From the NCBI GenBank assembly GCA_002899795.1, contig PPDG01000391.1, forward strand, positions 1 to 5,295: a stretch of 5,295 bases of DNA, written 5' to 3'. Below are positions 1 through 5,295 of this stretch, piece by piece. This stretch comes from Desulfobacteraceae bacterium. Its GTDB lineage: Bacteria > Desulfobacterota > Syntrophobacteria > BM002. The position numbers were made by a program, and so were the translations under genes. The first letter of the stretch is position 1; each line of letters opens with the position of its first letter. The notes beneath the pieces were generated by a model, which saw nothing but the letters and a program-made list of their open reading frames with translations, did no database searches and was not told the DNA's origin.

Positions 1-262
1 ATGCCGCTGGCCCAAAGATCCTTAGGTAATCTTTTAACGCCCTGTCCCCACCTTTTCGAAACATTTCTCTAGGCCTCTTTTCTTGCCGGTGCTTTGTCCA
101 CCATTCTGATTTGGGTTAAAAAACTCCCTATTTTGTCTGAACCTAAACATTTGAGCGACGGAAGTCAATTTCATAAAGACAAGACCAGCGAGGGCTTGCC
201 CAGGTGAAAAATACTATACTGCCTTGCCTTTTGAGTCCGGTATGGTTATCAGAACTGAATAA
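1..262. other. Left-edge region with no convincing gene
   Basis: No long open frame with coding character is visible here on either strand. The + strand frame from base 1 closes at a TAG at 70-72, so it is at best the last 23 codons of something upstream. On the minus strand a frame opens at an ATG at 64 and runs off the left edge (about 21 codons, beginning MFRKGGDRALK), with a purine-rich stretch upstream; it is too short to judge. Promoter-like pairs for the downstream gene are all weak: TTGTCC (94-99) with TAAAAA (117-122), 17-base spacer, and TTGCCT (224-229) with TATCAG (247-252), 17-base spacer, each about 4/6 matches per box. No tRNA or clear terminator was seen. Confidence 0.5.
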
Positions 263-368
263 CGAGACGGGCGGGACTAGCGAGCCGGGTGAGACGCGTT
301 AGACGAAGGCATCTTGGAAAAGCTTTCATCCCATTCTCGCCCTGCCCGCCCGATTTCACGTCTCGCCA
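263..368. repeat. Degenerate 9-bp minisatellite in inverted halves; long imperfect hairpin in the leader
   Basis: Bases 263-307 divide into five 9-bp units: CGAGACGGG, CGGGACTAG, CGAGCCGGG, TGAGACGCG and TTAGACGAA. Bases 334-368 carry the same unit in the opposite orientation, for example TTCTCGCCC (334-342), TGCCCGCCC (343-351) and GTCTCGCCA (360-368). The two halves can pair: 268-275 (CGGGCGGG) with 345-352 (CCCGCCCG) perfectly, 287-294 with 335-342 (one G-T wobble), and 263-267 with 361-365 across a bulge. The centre includes an AAAGCTTT palindrome. The structure ends about 36 bases before the Shine-Dalgarno of the hydrolase gene, so it would lie in the mRNA leader if transcription starts upstream. 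The repeat makes short spurious open frames on both strands. Confidence 0.7.
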
Positions 369-403
369 CCCCGTAATGTGGAGTGGGCTTTGCGCACCAA
401 ATG

Positions 404-410
404 AAGGTGA
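404..410 (+). promoter_or_regulatory. Ribosome binding site that fixes the hydrolase start
   Basis: AAGGTGA is a strong match to the anti-Shine-Dalgarno sequence and sits 7 bases before the ATG at 418. The reading frame is open further upstream to a GTG at 289, but that codon has no such site and the intervening sequence is the minisatellite. This supports 418 as the start. Confidence 0.75.
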
Positions 411-417
411 TGACCGG

Positions 418-1515
418 ATGGACCGTCGCATGTTTCTCAGAAAGTTCATAGATTTAGGAAAAAAGGCAGCTTTTCTTCACCTCCTCGCTGGCTGCACGAA
501 TCTTAAGACCAGTGCCAGCCAAACCGCGGAGGAAGCCCCGCCTTCACCGTTCAAGGACTACAGTCTGCGAGAACTGGCCCAAGAAAAACTCCATCACGGT
601 GATGATCGCTTTGTTAACCCCTTCAGCAACAAAGAACATGGGAACATGTTACGCGTTCTCCACTGGAAACTGTTCAGCCAGAACCAGTTCAGGTCCTACT
701 ACGACCAGGAGCAGGTGGTGCCGGTATCCATCGACTGGGAACCCATCAGAGATCACGGGAACCTATCGGTCACTTTTGTAAAACATGCCAGCGTCATGAT
801 CAAGGATCAAGATCAATATATACTACTGGATCCGGTCTTTTCTGAAATCTTTCAATTCATCAAGGACTTTTCCCCACTAGAGTTTGATGTGCGGGAGATC
901 CCCCGACCAGACCACATCCTCATATCCCACGGACACTACGATCACCTGGATTCCCGCTCACTGGCTGCTCTGGGTCGGGACACCCATGTTATCAGCCCCC
1001 TGGGCTATGACGACATATTTGCCGACCTCAAGATGAACAATCGAACCCAGCTGGACTGGTTTGGCACGTTTGAGGACGGTAAAAGAGAAATTATCTTCCT
1101 TCCATGCGACCACTGGACCATGCGTAACCCACTCGAGGGACCAAATACCTCTCTCTGGGGCTCGTATTTATTGAAGACCGCCTCAGGGGCGACAATATAC
1201 CTATCTGCAGATACAGCCTATTTTGATCGCTTCCAGGAAATTGGCAGAGAATTCTCCATCGATCTGGCCATCATTAACCTCGGAGCGTACGAGCCCCGCT
1301 GGTTCATGGCCGGCAGCCATATGAATCCCAGTGATACGGTTCAGGCTTTCAAGGAACTTGGAGCCGCCCGCCTAATGGTCACTCATTGGGGGACTTTCCG
1401 CTTAGGGGACGAACCAGTTTACTTTCCGCCCATGGAGATCAAAAGAGAGATGGAAAAAGAAGGTCTATCGGACCGGTTGGTCCATCTCAACCACGGTGAG
1501 ACACTATTCCTCTAG
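418..1515 (+). CDS. Tat-exported lipoprotein, metallo-beta-lactamase-fold hydrolase (NAPE-PLD-like / Lactamase_B_2)
   Basis: A 365-residue protein. The N-terminus reads MDRRMFLRKF, a close match to the twin-arginine consensus, followed by a short hydrophobic stretch and a lipobox LLAGC with Cys26. This suggests export as a folded, metal-loaded protein and anchoring by lipid at the membrane. The body has the metallo-beta-lactamase ligands in order: HGHYDH at 171-176, His232 in the DHW motif, Asp265 in SADTAY and His323 in THW, so the dinuclear zinc site looks intact. RFVNPF (64-69), VKHASVMI (121-128) and LLDPVF (136-141) are typical of the N-acyl-phosphatidylethanolamine phospholipase D-like branch. 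Family knowledge suggests hydrolysis of a phosphodiester, perhaps in a phospholipid; the actual substrate cannot be read from the sequence. Start 418 is preferred over GTG 289 because of the Shine-Dalgarno and the signal sequence; ATG 430 would lose the RR pair. It stands alone, 275 bases from the next gene. Confidence 0.88.
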   Translation: MDRRMFLRKFIDLGKKAAFLHLLAGCTNLKTSASQTAEEAPPSPFKDYSLRELAQEKLHHGDDRFVNPFSNKEHGNMLRVLHWKLFSQNQFRSYYDQEQVVPVSIDWEPIRDHGNLSVTFVKHASVMIKDQDQYILLDPVFSEIFQFIKDFSPLEFDVREIPRPDHILISHGHYDHLDSRSLAALGRDTHVISPLGYDDIFADLKMNNRTQLDWFGTFEDGKREIIFLPCDHWTMRNPLEGPNTSLWGSYLLKTASGATIYLSADTAYFDRFQEIGREFSIDLAIINLGAYEPRWFMAGSHMNPSDTVQAFKELGAARLMVTHWGTFRLGDEPVYFPPMEIKREMEKEGLSDRLVHLNHGETLFL

Positions 1516-1563
1516 TAACTATCAACATATTGTGCCAGACTAAATTCCAGCAGACGTTTCGTC

Positions 1564-1595
1564 TAAGGGATATAATATAAATTTTCACGGTGATC
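1564..1595 (+). repeat. Copy 1 of a repeated intergenic element
   Basis: TAAGGGATATAATATAA (1564-1580) matches TAAGGGATGTAATGTAA at 4968-4984 at 15 of 17 positions, both differences being A/G. The similarity continues more loosely through a TTT to a shared TGATC (1591-1595 and 4994-4998). It begins 48 bases after the hydrolase stop codon. A small hairpin, AGACG-TTT-CGTCT (1552-1564), abuts it and is absent from copy 2. It contains a perfect TATAAT (1571-1576), but no good -35 box lies at the right distance. Confidence 0.5.
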
Positions 1596-1630
1596 CGGGC
1601 TGGTTTGCATTTCTCATCATTATCTCCACT

Positions 1631-1673
1631 CTGCCCCATCCTTGGGTCCGTCCGGTTCTTAGCAGGATGGCAG
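1631..1673. repeat. Inverted repeat with 10-bp stem
   Basis: CTGCC (1631-1635) and ATCCT (1638-1642), separated by a two-C bulge, pair perfectly with AGGATGGCAG (1664-1673), leaving a 21-base loop. No run of T follows on the + strand and none is seen on the minus side, so it is not a standard intrinsic terminator. It ends 9 bases before the TTGACA of the proposed channel promoter. It could be a protein-binding site or an RNA structure at the 3' end of the hydrolase transcript. Confidence 0.5.
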
Positions 1674-1682
1674 TCTTACCTA

Positions 1683-1710
1683 TTGACAATCATGCACTGA
1701 TCATTAATGT
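1683..1710 (+). promoter_or_regulatory. Candidate sigma70-type promoter for the channel-trhA unit
   Basis: A perfect TTGACA (1683-1688) is followed after 16 bases by TAATGT (1705-1710), a weak -10 box that keeps the important second A and final T. The palindromes TGATCA (1698-1703) and CATTAATG (1702-1709) overlap the spacer and -10 box and could bind a regulator. Transcription from here would give a leader of roughly 75 bases, including a run of seven T at 1768-1774. Confidence 0.4.
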
Positions 1711-1780
1711 TGGTGTCTAAAATTACGAATAACTCCAAGACCTATAGTGGAACTCTTTAAAATCGACTTTTTTTAGTCCC

Positions 1781-1785
1781 GAGGT
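1781..1785 (+). promoter_or_regulatory. Ribosome binding site of the mechanosensitive channel gene
   Basis: GAGGT sits 5 bases before the ATG at 1791, and the ATG is followed directly by a good signal peptide. Together these support this start. Confidence 0.65.
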
Positions 1786-1790
1786 ATCTT

Positions 1791-4268
1791 ATGAGATTTC
1801 AGGCGGTGAGAGTGTTTTGGTTCCTGTCGATGCTGATGTTCATCTTTTTAACATTAAGCGGTGGGCTGGCAGCCCAGGAACCTAAAGCTTCTCAGCCTTC
1901 CCCTACCCCAGAGGAAAAGGAGCCTTCGGTACCGAGCCTGGCCGAACTTAGCCCTTTGGCTACGGAGCTGGCCGAACGCTCGGCCGTTCTCGAAAAAGAT
2001 ATTGCAGCAGTCTTCGATTTATCTGCGGCTGAAAAAAGCTTGGCTAAGATAGTGAAACGCCAAAAAAAACTCTCTGGACAATTGCAAGACTTAAAGACCA
2101 CCGGAGGTTACGGCTACTACCATCTTGCCGAGCTCAAAGTAGGAATAGGAATCGAAGCCAATTCCCTCCAGAAGACGGTCGATTCCCTTACCGAAGCGAT
2201 CAACCAAACTGGAATTTGGGAAACAGAGTGGTTGAACGAGAGTAAACGATGGAAGGAGTTGCGATCTTCCGTCCCGAAACATGTGCCACTCAAAACGATG
2301 GCGCCCACTTTTGCAAGAGCCCAAGATATCATCGACAGATCGGTCAATCTCATCAAGCAACAACTAAAATTTCTGCTCGCCGCACAACAAAGGGCAGGGG
2401 AAATCCAGGCCGGGATGTATTCGCTTAAGGTCGAAGTAGATGATTTGCTCTTGGCCGTTCGCCATGACGTCTGGGAGAAGTCAGCTCCTTCGATGTTTTC
2501 GTCCAAGTACTATACCCAATTCAGCAAAGGGCTGTGGGAAGAACTACAAAAAGGTCTGAGTATCGTCTCATGGCCAGGTCGGCAGTTTTTGCAACGACAC
2601 GGATGGTTGGTATTCCTCCAGGTCTTTCTTTCCTTAGCCCTTACAGCTAGCATAGTCCGTCATCGGAGTCTGCTGGAGGGGGAGGAGCGATGGCGGTTTA
2701 TTGCCAGAAGACCTCTTGCCGCTGGGATTTTCGTTGGCTTCACGCCCCCCCTGTCACTCTATGGGCCGATTCCAGGCACGTGGGCTTTGGCACTTAGCGC
2801 TGTTGTCACAATCGCCCTGGCTCGTCTTGTGGGGGGGGGCGTAGTTAAATTCTGGAGAAAATGGCTTGTCTATGCTCTGGCTATCTTTTTGATCACAACC
2901 AAGTTGCTCAGGGTTTTTGGCCTGCCACTTCCGCTTTTCCGGTTGTACGTTTTCTCTACGGCACTGATTGGCATGGTCCTGTGCATCTGGCGCTCAGTGG
3001 AAAGTGTCCGTAGTGGAGGCTCGCTCCTGTATGCCTGGATTTTGCGTTTGGGTGGCTTGGTTTTCCTGGGGGTAATAATAGCGGAGATAGGTGGCTACAA
3101 CGCCCTAGCTGCTCATGTGCTCGAGTCCTCGCTGGGGACGACCTTTATCGTGCTGGCGGCTTGGATGTTAATGCTCATGACTCGAGGTTTTTTAGAATGG
3201 GCAATGCAGAGCGCCCCTCTCAAGAAAATTCCGTTTTTGCAAAGTAAGGCGAATGTGATTGTCAGCAGGTCGGCACTTTTGGCCAACCTCCTCGTAGGGG
3301 CCCTTCTCCTTACCTTCATTCTTGTGACCTGGAGGCTATACGACAGGCCAATTGAGGCAATCCAAGGACTCATGTCATTCGGTTTCACCGTGGGGTCTCG
3401 GCAGGTTACTGTGGGATTGATTTTTGCGGCGGCGGCCTTCCTCTACGGTTCGTTTATCATATCCTGGGCCGTGCAGGCGATGCTCATGGAGGGGGTGTTT
3501 ACCAGACGCCAGCTGCAGGTTGGAGTGCGGATTTCAATGGCAAAGTTAGTCCACTACGGCTTTATATTCGTGGGCTTCTTATTGGCGTTGGTGGCACTGG
3601 GTGTTCAACTGAGAGATGTCACAATCATTGCTGGCGCCCTGGGAATTGGAATCGGCTTTGGCCTCCAGGGAATTGTGGTTAATTTAGTCTCGGGTCTAAT
3701 CCTTCTCTTTGAAAGGCCCATCAAGGTTGGTGATTATATTGAGCTTGGCCAGAAATGGGCTGAGATCAAAAAGATTGGGCTTCGAGCGACCGTTGTCGAG
3801 ACTTTCGACCGGGCGGAGGTCGTCGTTCCCAACAGCGACCTTGTCTCTACCCAGGTAACCAACTGGACGCTTTCAAATCGGTTTATACGGCTTATCATTC
3901 CGGTTGGGGTGGCATATGGTTCTGACGTCTCACTGGTCATGCAAACTCTTATGGAGTGTGCGGAGGCAAACTCGATGGTGACGAGAGTGCCCACTCCTAA
4001 GGTGTTTTTCCTGGCATTCGGAGAAAGTTCTCTCGACTTTGAGGTTCGCGTCTGGATATCGGATGTTGAGAACAGGCGACAAGTGCAGAGTGATCTCCAC
4101 CAGGAGATTGACCGGAGGTTCCGGGAGTTGGGAATCGAAATCGCCTTTCCGCAGAGAGATCTGCACCTACGCAGCATAGACGAATCGGTTAGTTCAAGGT
4201 CGATTAGTCCTAAAGGGCAGCCTCTCAGTGTAGTGTCGCGGGAAGAAGATGACGGGGAAGGTGAGTGA
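1791..4268 (+). CDS. Large MscS-family mechanosensitive ion channel
   Basis: An 825-residue inner-membrane channel expected to open under membrane tension and release solutes during hypo-osmotic shock. Residues 1-28 form a signal peptide ending near GLAA. Residues about 30-265 are a charged, helix-rich and probably periplasmic domain. From about 270 come roughly ten or eleven hydrophobic segments (near 270-289, 308-347, 357-400, 413-435, 447-464, 493-513, 540-563, 586-605). The pore-lining helix at about 610-641 has the classic Gly/Ala-rich pattern (GALGIGIGFGLQG) followed by ERPIKVGDYIEL. The cytoplasmic beta domain shows VVVPNSDL (677-684) and TNW (690-692), diagnostic of MscS. The acidic tail after about 795 is low complexity. 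E. coli MscS is about 286 residues, so this resembles the multi-domain MscK/MscM/YbiO-type members but is shorter than MscK and MscM (about 1,100). A run of nine G (2831-2839) lies in the codons for Gly348-350. It is followed by trhA after 9 bases. Confidence 0.93.
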   Translation: MRFQAVRVFWFLSMLMFIFLTLSGGLAAQEPKASQPSPTPEEKEPSVPSLAELSPLATELAERSAVLEKDIAAVFDLSAAEKSLAKIVKRQKKLSGQLQDLKTTGGYGYYHLAELKVGIGIEANSLQKTVDSLTEAINQTGIWETEWLNESKRWKELRSSVPKHVPLKTMAPTFARAQDIIDRSVNLIKQQLKFLLAAQQRAGEIQAGMYSLKVEVDDLLLAVRHDVWEKSAPSMFSSKYYTQFSKGLWEELQKGLSIVSWPGRQFLQRHGWLVFLQVFLSLALTASIVRHRSLLEGEERWRFIARRPLAAGIFVGFTPPLSLYGPIPGTWALALSAVVTIALARLVGGGVVKFWRKWLVYALAIFLITTKLLRVFGLPLPLFRLYVFSTALIGMVLCIWRSVESVRSGGSLLYAWILRLGGLVFLGVIIAEIGGYNALAAHVLESSLGTTFIVLAAWMLMLMTRGFLEWAMQSAPLKKIPFLQSKANVIVSRSALLANLLVGALLLTFILVTWRLYDRPIEAIQGLMSFGFTVGSRQVTVGLIFAAAAFLYGSFIISWAVQAMLMEGVFTRRQLQVGVRISMAKLVHYGFIFVGFLLALVALGVQLRDVTIIAGALGIGIGFGLQGIVVNLVSGLILLFERPIKVGDYIELGQKWAEIKKIGLRATVVETFDRAEVVVPNSDLVSTQVTNWTLSNRFIRLIIPVGVAYGSDVSLVMQTLMECAEANSMVTRVPTPKVFFLAFGESSLDFEVRVWISDVENRRQVQSDLHQEIDRRFRELGIEIAFPQRDLHLRSIDESVSSRSISPKGQPLSVVSREEDDGEGE

Positions 4269-4276
4269 ATTGAGGT
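4258..4276 (+). promoter_or_regulatory. Ribosome binding region of trhA overlapping the channel stop codon
   Basis: Two purine-rich candidates precede the ATG at 4278. AAGGTGA (4258-4264) is strong but 13 bases away and lies inside the channel reading frame, just before its TGA at 4266-4268. TGAGGT (4271-4276) leaves only one or two bases, which is too close to be ideal. Either way, translation of trhA probably depends on ribosomes finishing the channel gene. Confidence 0.5.
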
Positions 4277-4277
4277 T

Positions 4278-4931
4278 ATGAGCGGAGCACTCGAATCAGA
4301 TGAACGGTCGCAGTCGCCAGGAGAGGAGATCGCCAATAGCGTTAGCCATGGCGTCGGCCTCGTAGCGGCTCTTGTCGCGGTCCCAATACTGATCGACGCA
4401 GCGGTTCGGCGTGGTGGCGCAGCTGGCATTGTCGGCGCGAGCGTCTTCGCGGGAACGATGGTTCTGCTGTATCTGACATCCACGCTATATCACGCCTTAC
4501 CAAAGAACAAGGCGAAACGTGTGTTTCAGGTGCTCGACCACGGAGCTATCTTCCTCCTCATCGCCGGCACCTACACTCCTTTCACTCTCGGTGTGCTGCG
4601 TGGTGGGTGGGGCTGGACCCTGTTCGGTCTCGTGTGGGGACTGGCGGTGCTGGGCATAGTCCTGAAAACCGTTGGAAGCGTTCGGATTACGTGGCTCTCG
4701 ACTTGTCTCTACCTCGGAATGGGGTGGCTTGTCCTTATTGCAGTTCAGCCTCTCTGGCTTCGCATGCCTTTGTCGGGCTTAGCGTGGCTCGTGGCTGGGG
4801 GGCTCGCGTACACTGCGGGCGTGGCGTTCTTCGCAGCTGAGCGCTTGCGCTACAGCCATTTCATCTGGCACCTGTTCGTTCTCACAGGCACTTGCTGCCA
4901 TTTCTTCGCAGTGCTCTGGTACGCGGCCTGA
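4278..4931 (+). CDS. trhA: Hemolysin III / PAQR-family membrane homeostasis protein TrhA
   Basis: A 217-residue, seven-helix membrane protein of the usual family length, complete at both ends. Family motifs are all present: E17..N20..SH24 near the first helix, S68..YH72 at the end of helix 2, DH at 87-88, GTYTPF at 97-102, and H194..WH198..F in the last loop and helix, with H208F behind it. By analogy with the adiponectin receptors, His72, His194 and His198 would bind zinc; Asp87 is also conserved. Hydrophobic segments lie near 20-40, 47-71, 88-106, 111-131, 138-157, 165-186 and 196-216. Bacterial members were first described as hemolysin III; E. coli YqfA is linked to membrane fluidity or energy homeostasis, so a toxin role should not be assumed. 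It shares an operon with the upstream channel (9-base gap, same frame). Hand counts of two 60-base lines give about 63-67% GC, above the roughly 40-48% of sampled lines in other genes. Confidence 0.92.
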   Translation: MSGALESDERSQSPGEEIANSVSHGVGLVAALVAVPILIDAAVRRGGAAGIVGASVFAGTMVLLYLTSTLYHALPKNKAKRVFQVLDHGAIFLLIAGTYTPFTLGVLRGGWGWTLFGLVWGLAVLGIVLKTVGSVRITWLSTCLYLGMGWLVLIAVQPLWLRMPLSGLAWLVAGGLAYTAGVAFFAAERLRYSHFIWHLFVLTGTCCHFFAVLWYAA

Positions 4932-4967
4932 CAAGTCAATCAACAGACCAGAGCCGAAAGTTTGAAT

Positions 4968-4998
4968 TAAGGGATGTAATGTAACCTTTGCCATGATC
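4968..4998 (+). repeat. Copy 2 of the repeated intergenic element; possible promoter of the lipoprotein gene
   Basis: TAAGGGATGTAATGTAA (4968-4984) then a TTT and TGATC (4994-4998) match the element at 1564-1595. It starts 36 bases after the trhA stop. TGTAAT (4975-4980) lies 30 bases before the lipoprotein ATG, a fair position for a -10 box with a short leader, but no recognisable -35 hexamer lies 16-18 bases upstream. No terminator hairpin is seen between trhA and this element. Confidence 0.45.
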
Positions 4999-5004
4999 GA
5001 GGAG
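4999..5004 (+). promoter_or_regulatory. Ribosome binding site of the lipoprotein gene
   Basis: GAGGAG sits 6 bases before the ATG at 5011, close to optimal. It is the main reason, with the lipoprotein signal, for calling the short truncated frame a gene. Confidence 0.75.
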
Positions 5005-5010
5005 ACTGCT

Positions 5011-5295
5011 ATGAAAAAACTCATTATTTTCTTGATATTCCTCCTTACTTTCGTTGGTTGTGGGATCAAGGGAGGCAAATCATTCTCGGATTTAGAACAA
5101 CCTGATGCTTTTTGTGAGGTAATCCAGAAGCCAGACCCCCTATTGATGGGAACATGGGAGGGTCGTTATACCAGACAGACCACCAAAGGCATGGACAAGA
5201 ACTATGTAAAATATCGATTTATAGAATACGATGGCAAATACGCCCTTTACTTTTATCGCACCAACCAAAGCGGACAAAAAAAGGTAAAACAATGG
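5011..5295 (+). CDS. Small predicted lipoprotein, 3' end cut by the window
   Basis: Ninety-five codons are visible with no stop, so the gene continues past the right edge. The N-terminus MKKLIIFLIFLLTFVGC is a standard Sec lipoprotein signal: two lysines, a hydrophobic core and a lipobox FVGC with Cys17. The residue after Cys is Gly, not Asp, so the inner-membrane retention signal known from E. coli is absent and outer-membrane sorting is plausible. The mature part is polar. A GTWEGRY segment (47-53) followed by alternating aromatic and charged residues (YVKYRFIEY, 66-74; KYALYFYR, 76-83) looks like beta strands, as in small lipocalin-like or beta-barrel domains, but I do not recognise the family. 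The region is AT-richer than trhA. Promoter signals may lie in the element at 4968-4998. Confidence 0.8.
   Translation, partial: MKKLIIFLIFLLTFVGCGIKGGKSFSDLEQPDAFCEVIQKPDPLLMGTWEGRYTRQTTKGMDKNYVKYRFIEYDGKYALYFYRTNQSGQKKVKQW

Noticed and set aside
1..64. Minus-strand open frame starting MFRKGGDRALK and leaving the window on the left, with a GAGG about 9 bases upstream
   Set aside because: Only 21 codons are visible and I recognise no family. It may be a real divergent gene start or chance; sequence to the left is needed. The embedded GGGGACAG resembles motifs near some REP-associated transposases, but one copy proves nothing.
289..417. GTG start at 289 giving a 408-residue hydrolase
   Set aside because: The extra 43 residues would be encoded by the minisatellite, would bury the Tat/lipobox signal internally, and lack a Shine-Dalgarno; 418 has all these features.
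249..449. Minus-strand frame of 66 codons with an RLTRLTRL segment
   Set aside because: The repeat peptide is simply the 9-bp minisatellite translated. There is no supporting ribosome binding site and it overlaps the start of the hydrolase gene.
299..1566. Nine-base inverted repeats TTAGACGAA (299-307) and TTCGTCTAA (1558-1566) flanking the hydrolase gene
   Set aside because: A 9-base match between two stretches of a few hundred bases is expected fairly often by chance, and there are no target duplications or transposase to support a mobile element.
3734..4483. Minus-strand frame of 249 codons opposite the channel and trhA junction
   Set aside because: It is antisense to two well-supported genes, has a Ser/Thr/Arg-rich composition typical of a shadow frame, and crosses their junction.
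4930..4940. TGACAAGTCA as a possible terminator after trhA
   Set aside because: The stem is four bases with a two-base loop and no T tract follows, so it cannot act as a normal intrinsic terminator.

Overview
The window looks like chromosomal DNA from a diderm (Gram-negative type) bacterium of intermediate GC content. Two predicted lipoproteins, a Tat-like signal and an MscS-type channel with a large extracytoplasmic N-terminal domain support this. The mixed codon usage and the degenerate 9-bp minisatellite upstream of the first gene would fit an environmental lineage such as Desulfobacterota, Nitrospirota or NC10. That taxonomic guess is weak and rests on general impression, not on a marker gene.

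Layout, left to right, all genes on the + strand. Bases 1-417 hold no convincing complete gene. They contain a GC-rich block (263-368) made of 9-bp degenerate repeats in opposite orientations, able to fold into a long imperfect hairpin just upstream of the first ribosome binding site. Bases 418-1515 encode a 365-residue metallo-beta-lactamase-fold hydrolase of the NAPE-PLD-like type, with a twin-arginine signal and lipobox. A 275-base gap follows, holding a short repeated element (second copy at 4968-4998), a 10-bp inverted repeat and a plausible sigma70-type promoter. Bases 1791-4268 encode an 825-residue, multi-domain MscS-family mechanosensitive channel. Nine bases later, in the same reading frame, 4278-4931 encodes a 217-residue hemolysin III/PAQR-family seven-helix membrane protein (TrhA). 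After a 79-base gap, 5011-5295 is the 5' part of a small predicted lipoprotein that runs off the window.

Functionally, every recognisable product acts in or at the cell envelope: a membrane-anchored putative lipid phosphodiesterase, a tension-gated channel, a membrane-homeostasis PAQR protein and a lipoprotein. The channel and TrhA are almost certainly co-transcribed. The first hydrolase and the last lipoprotein probably have their own signals. A shared role in envelope or osmotic stress is inferred from family knowledge and proximity. I did not find a clear new defence, mobile or RNA system here. The most unusual features are the inverted minisatellite leader, the duplicated intergenic element, and the pairing of an NAPE-PLD-like enzyme with a PAQR protein.
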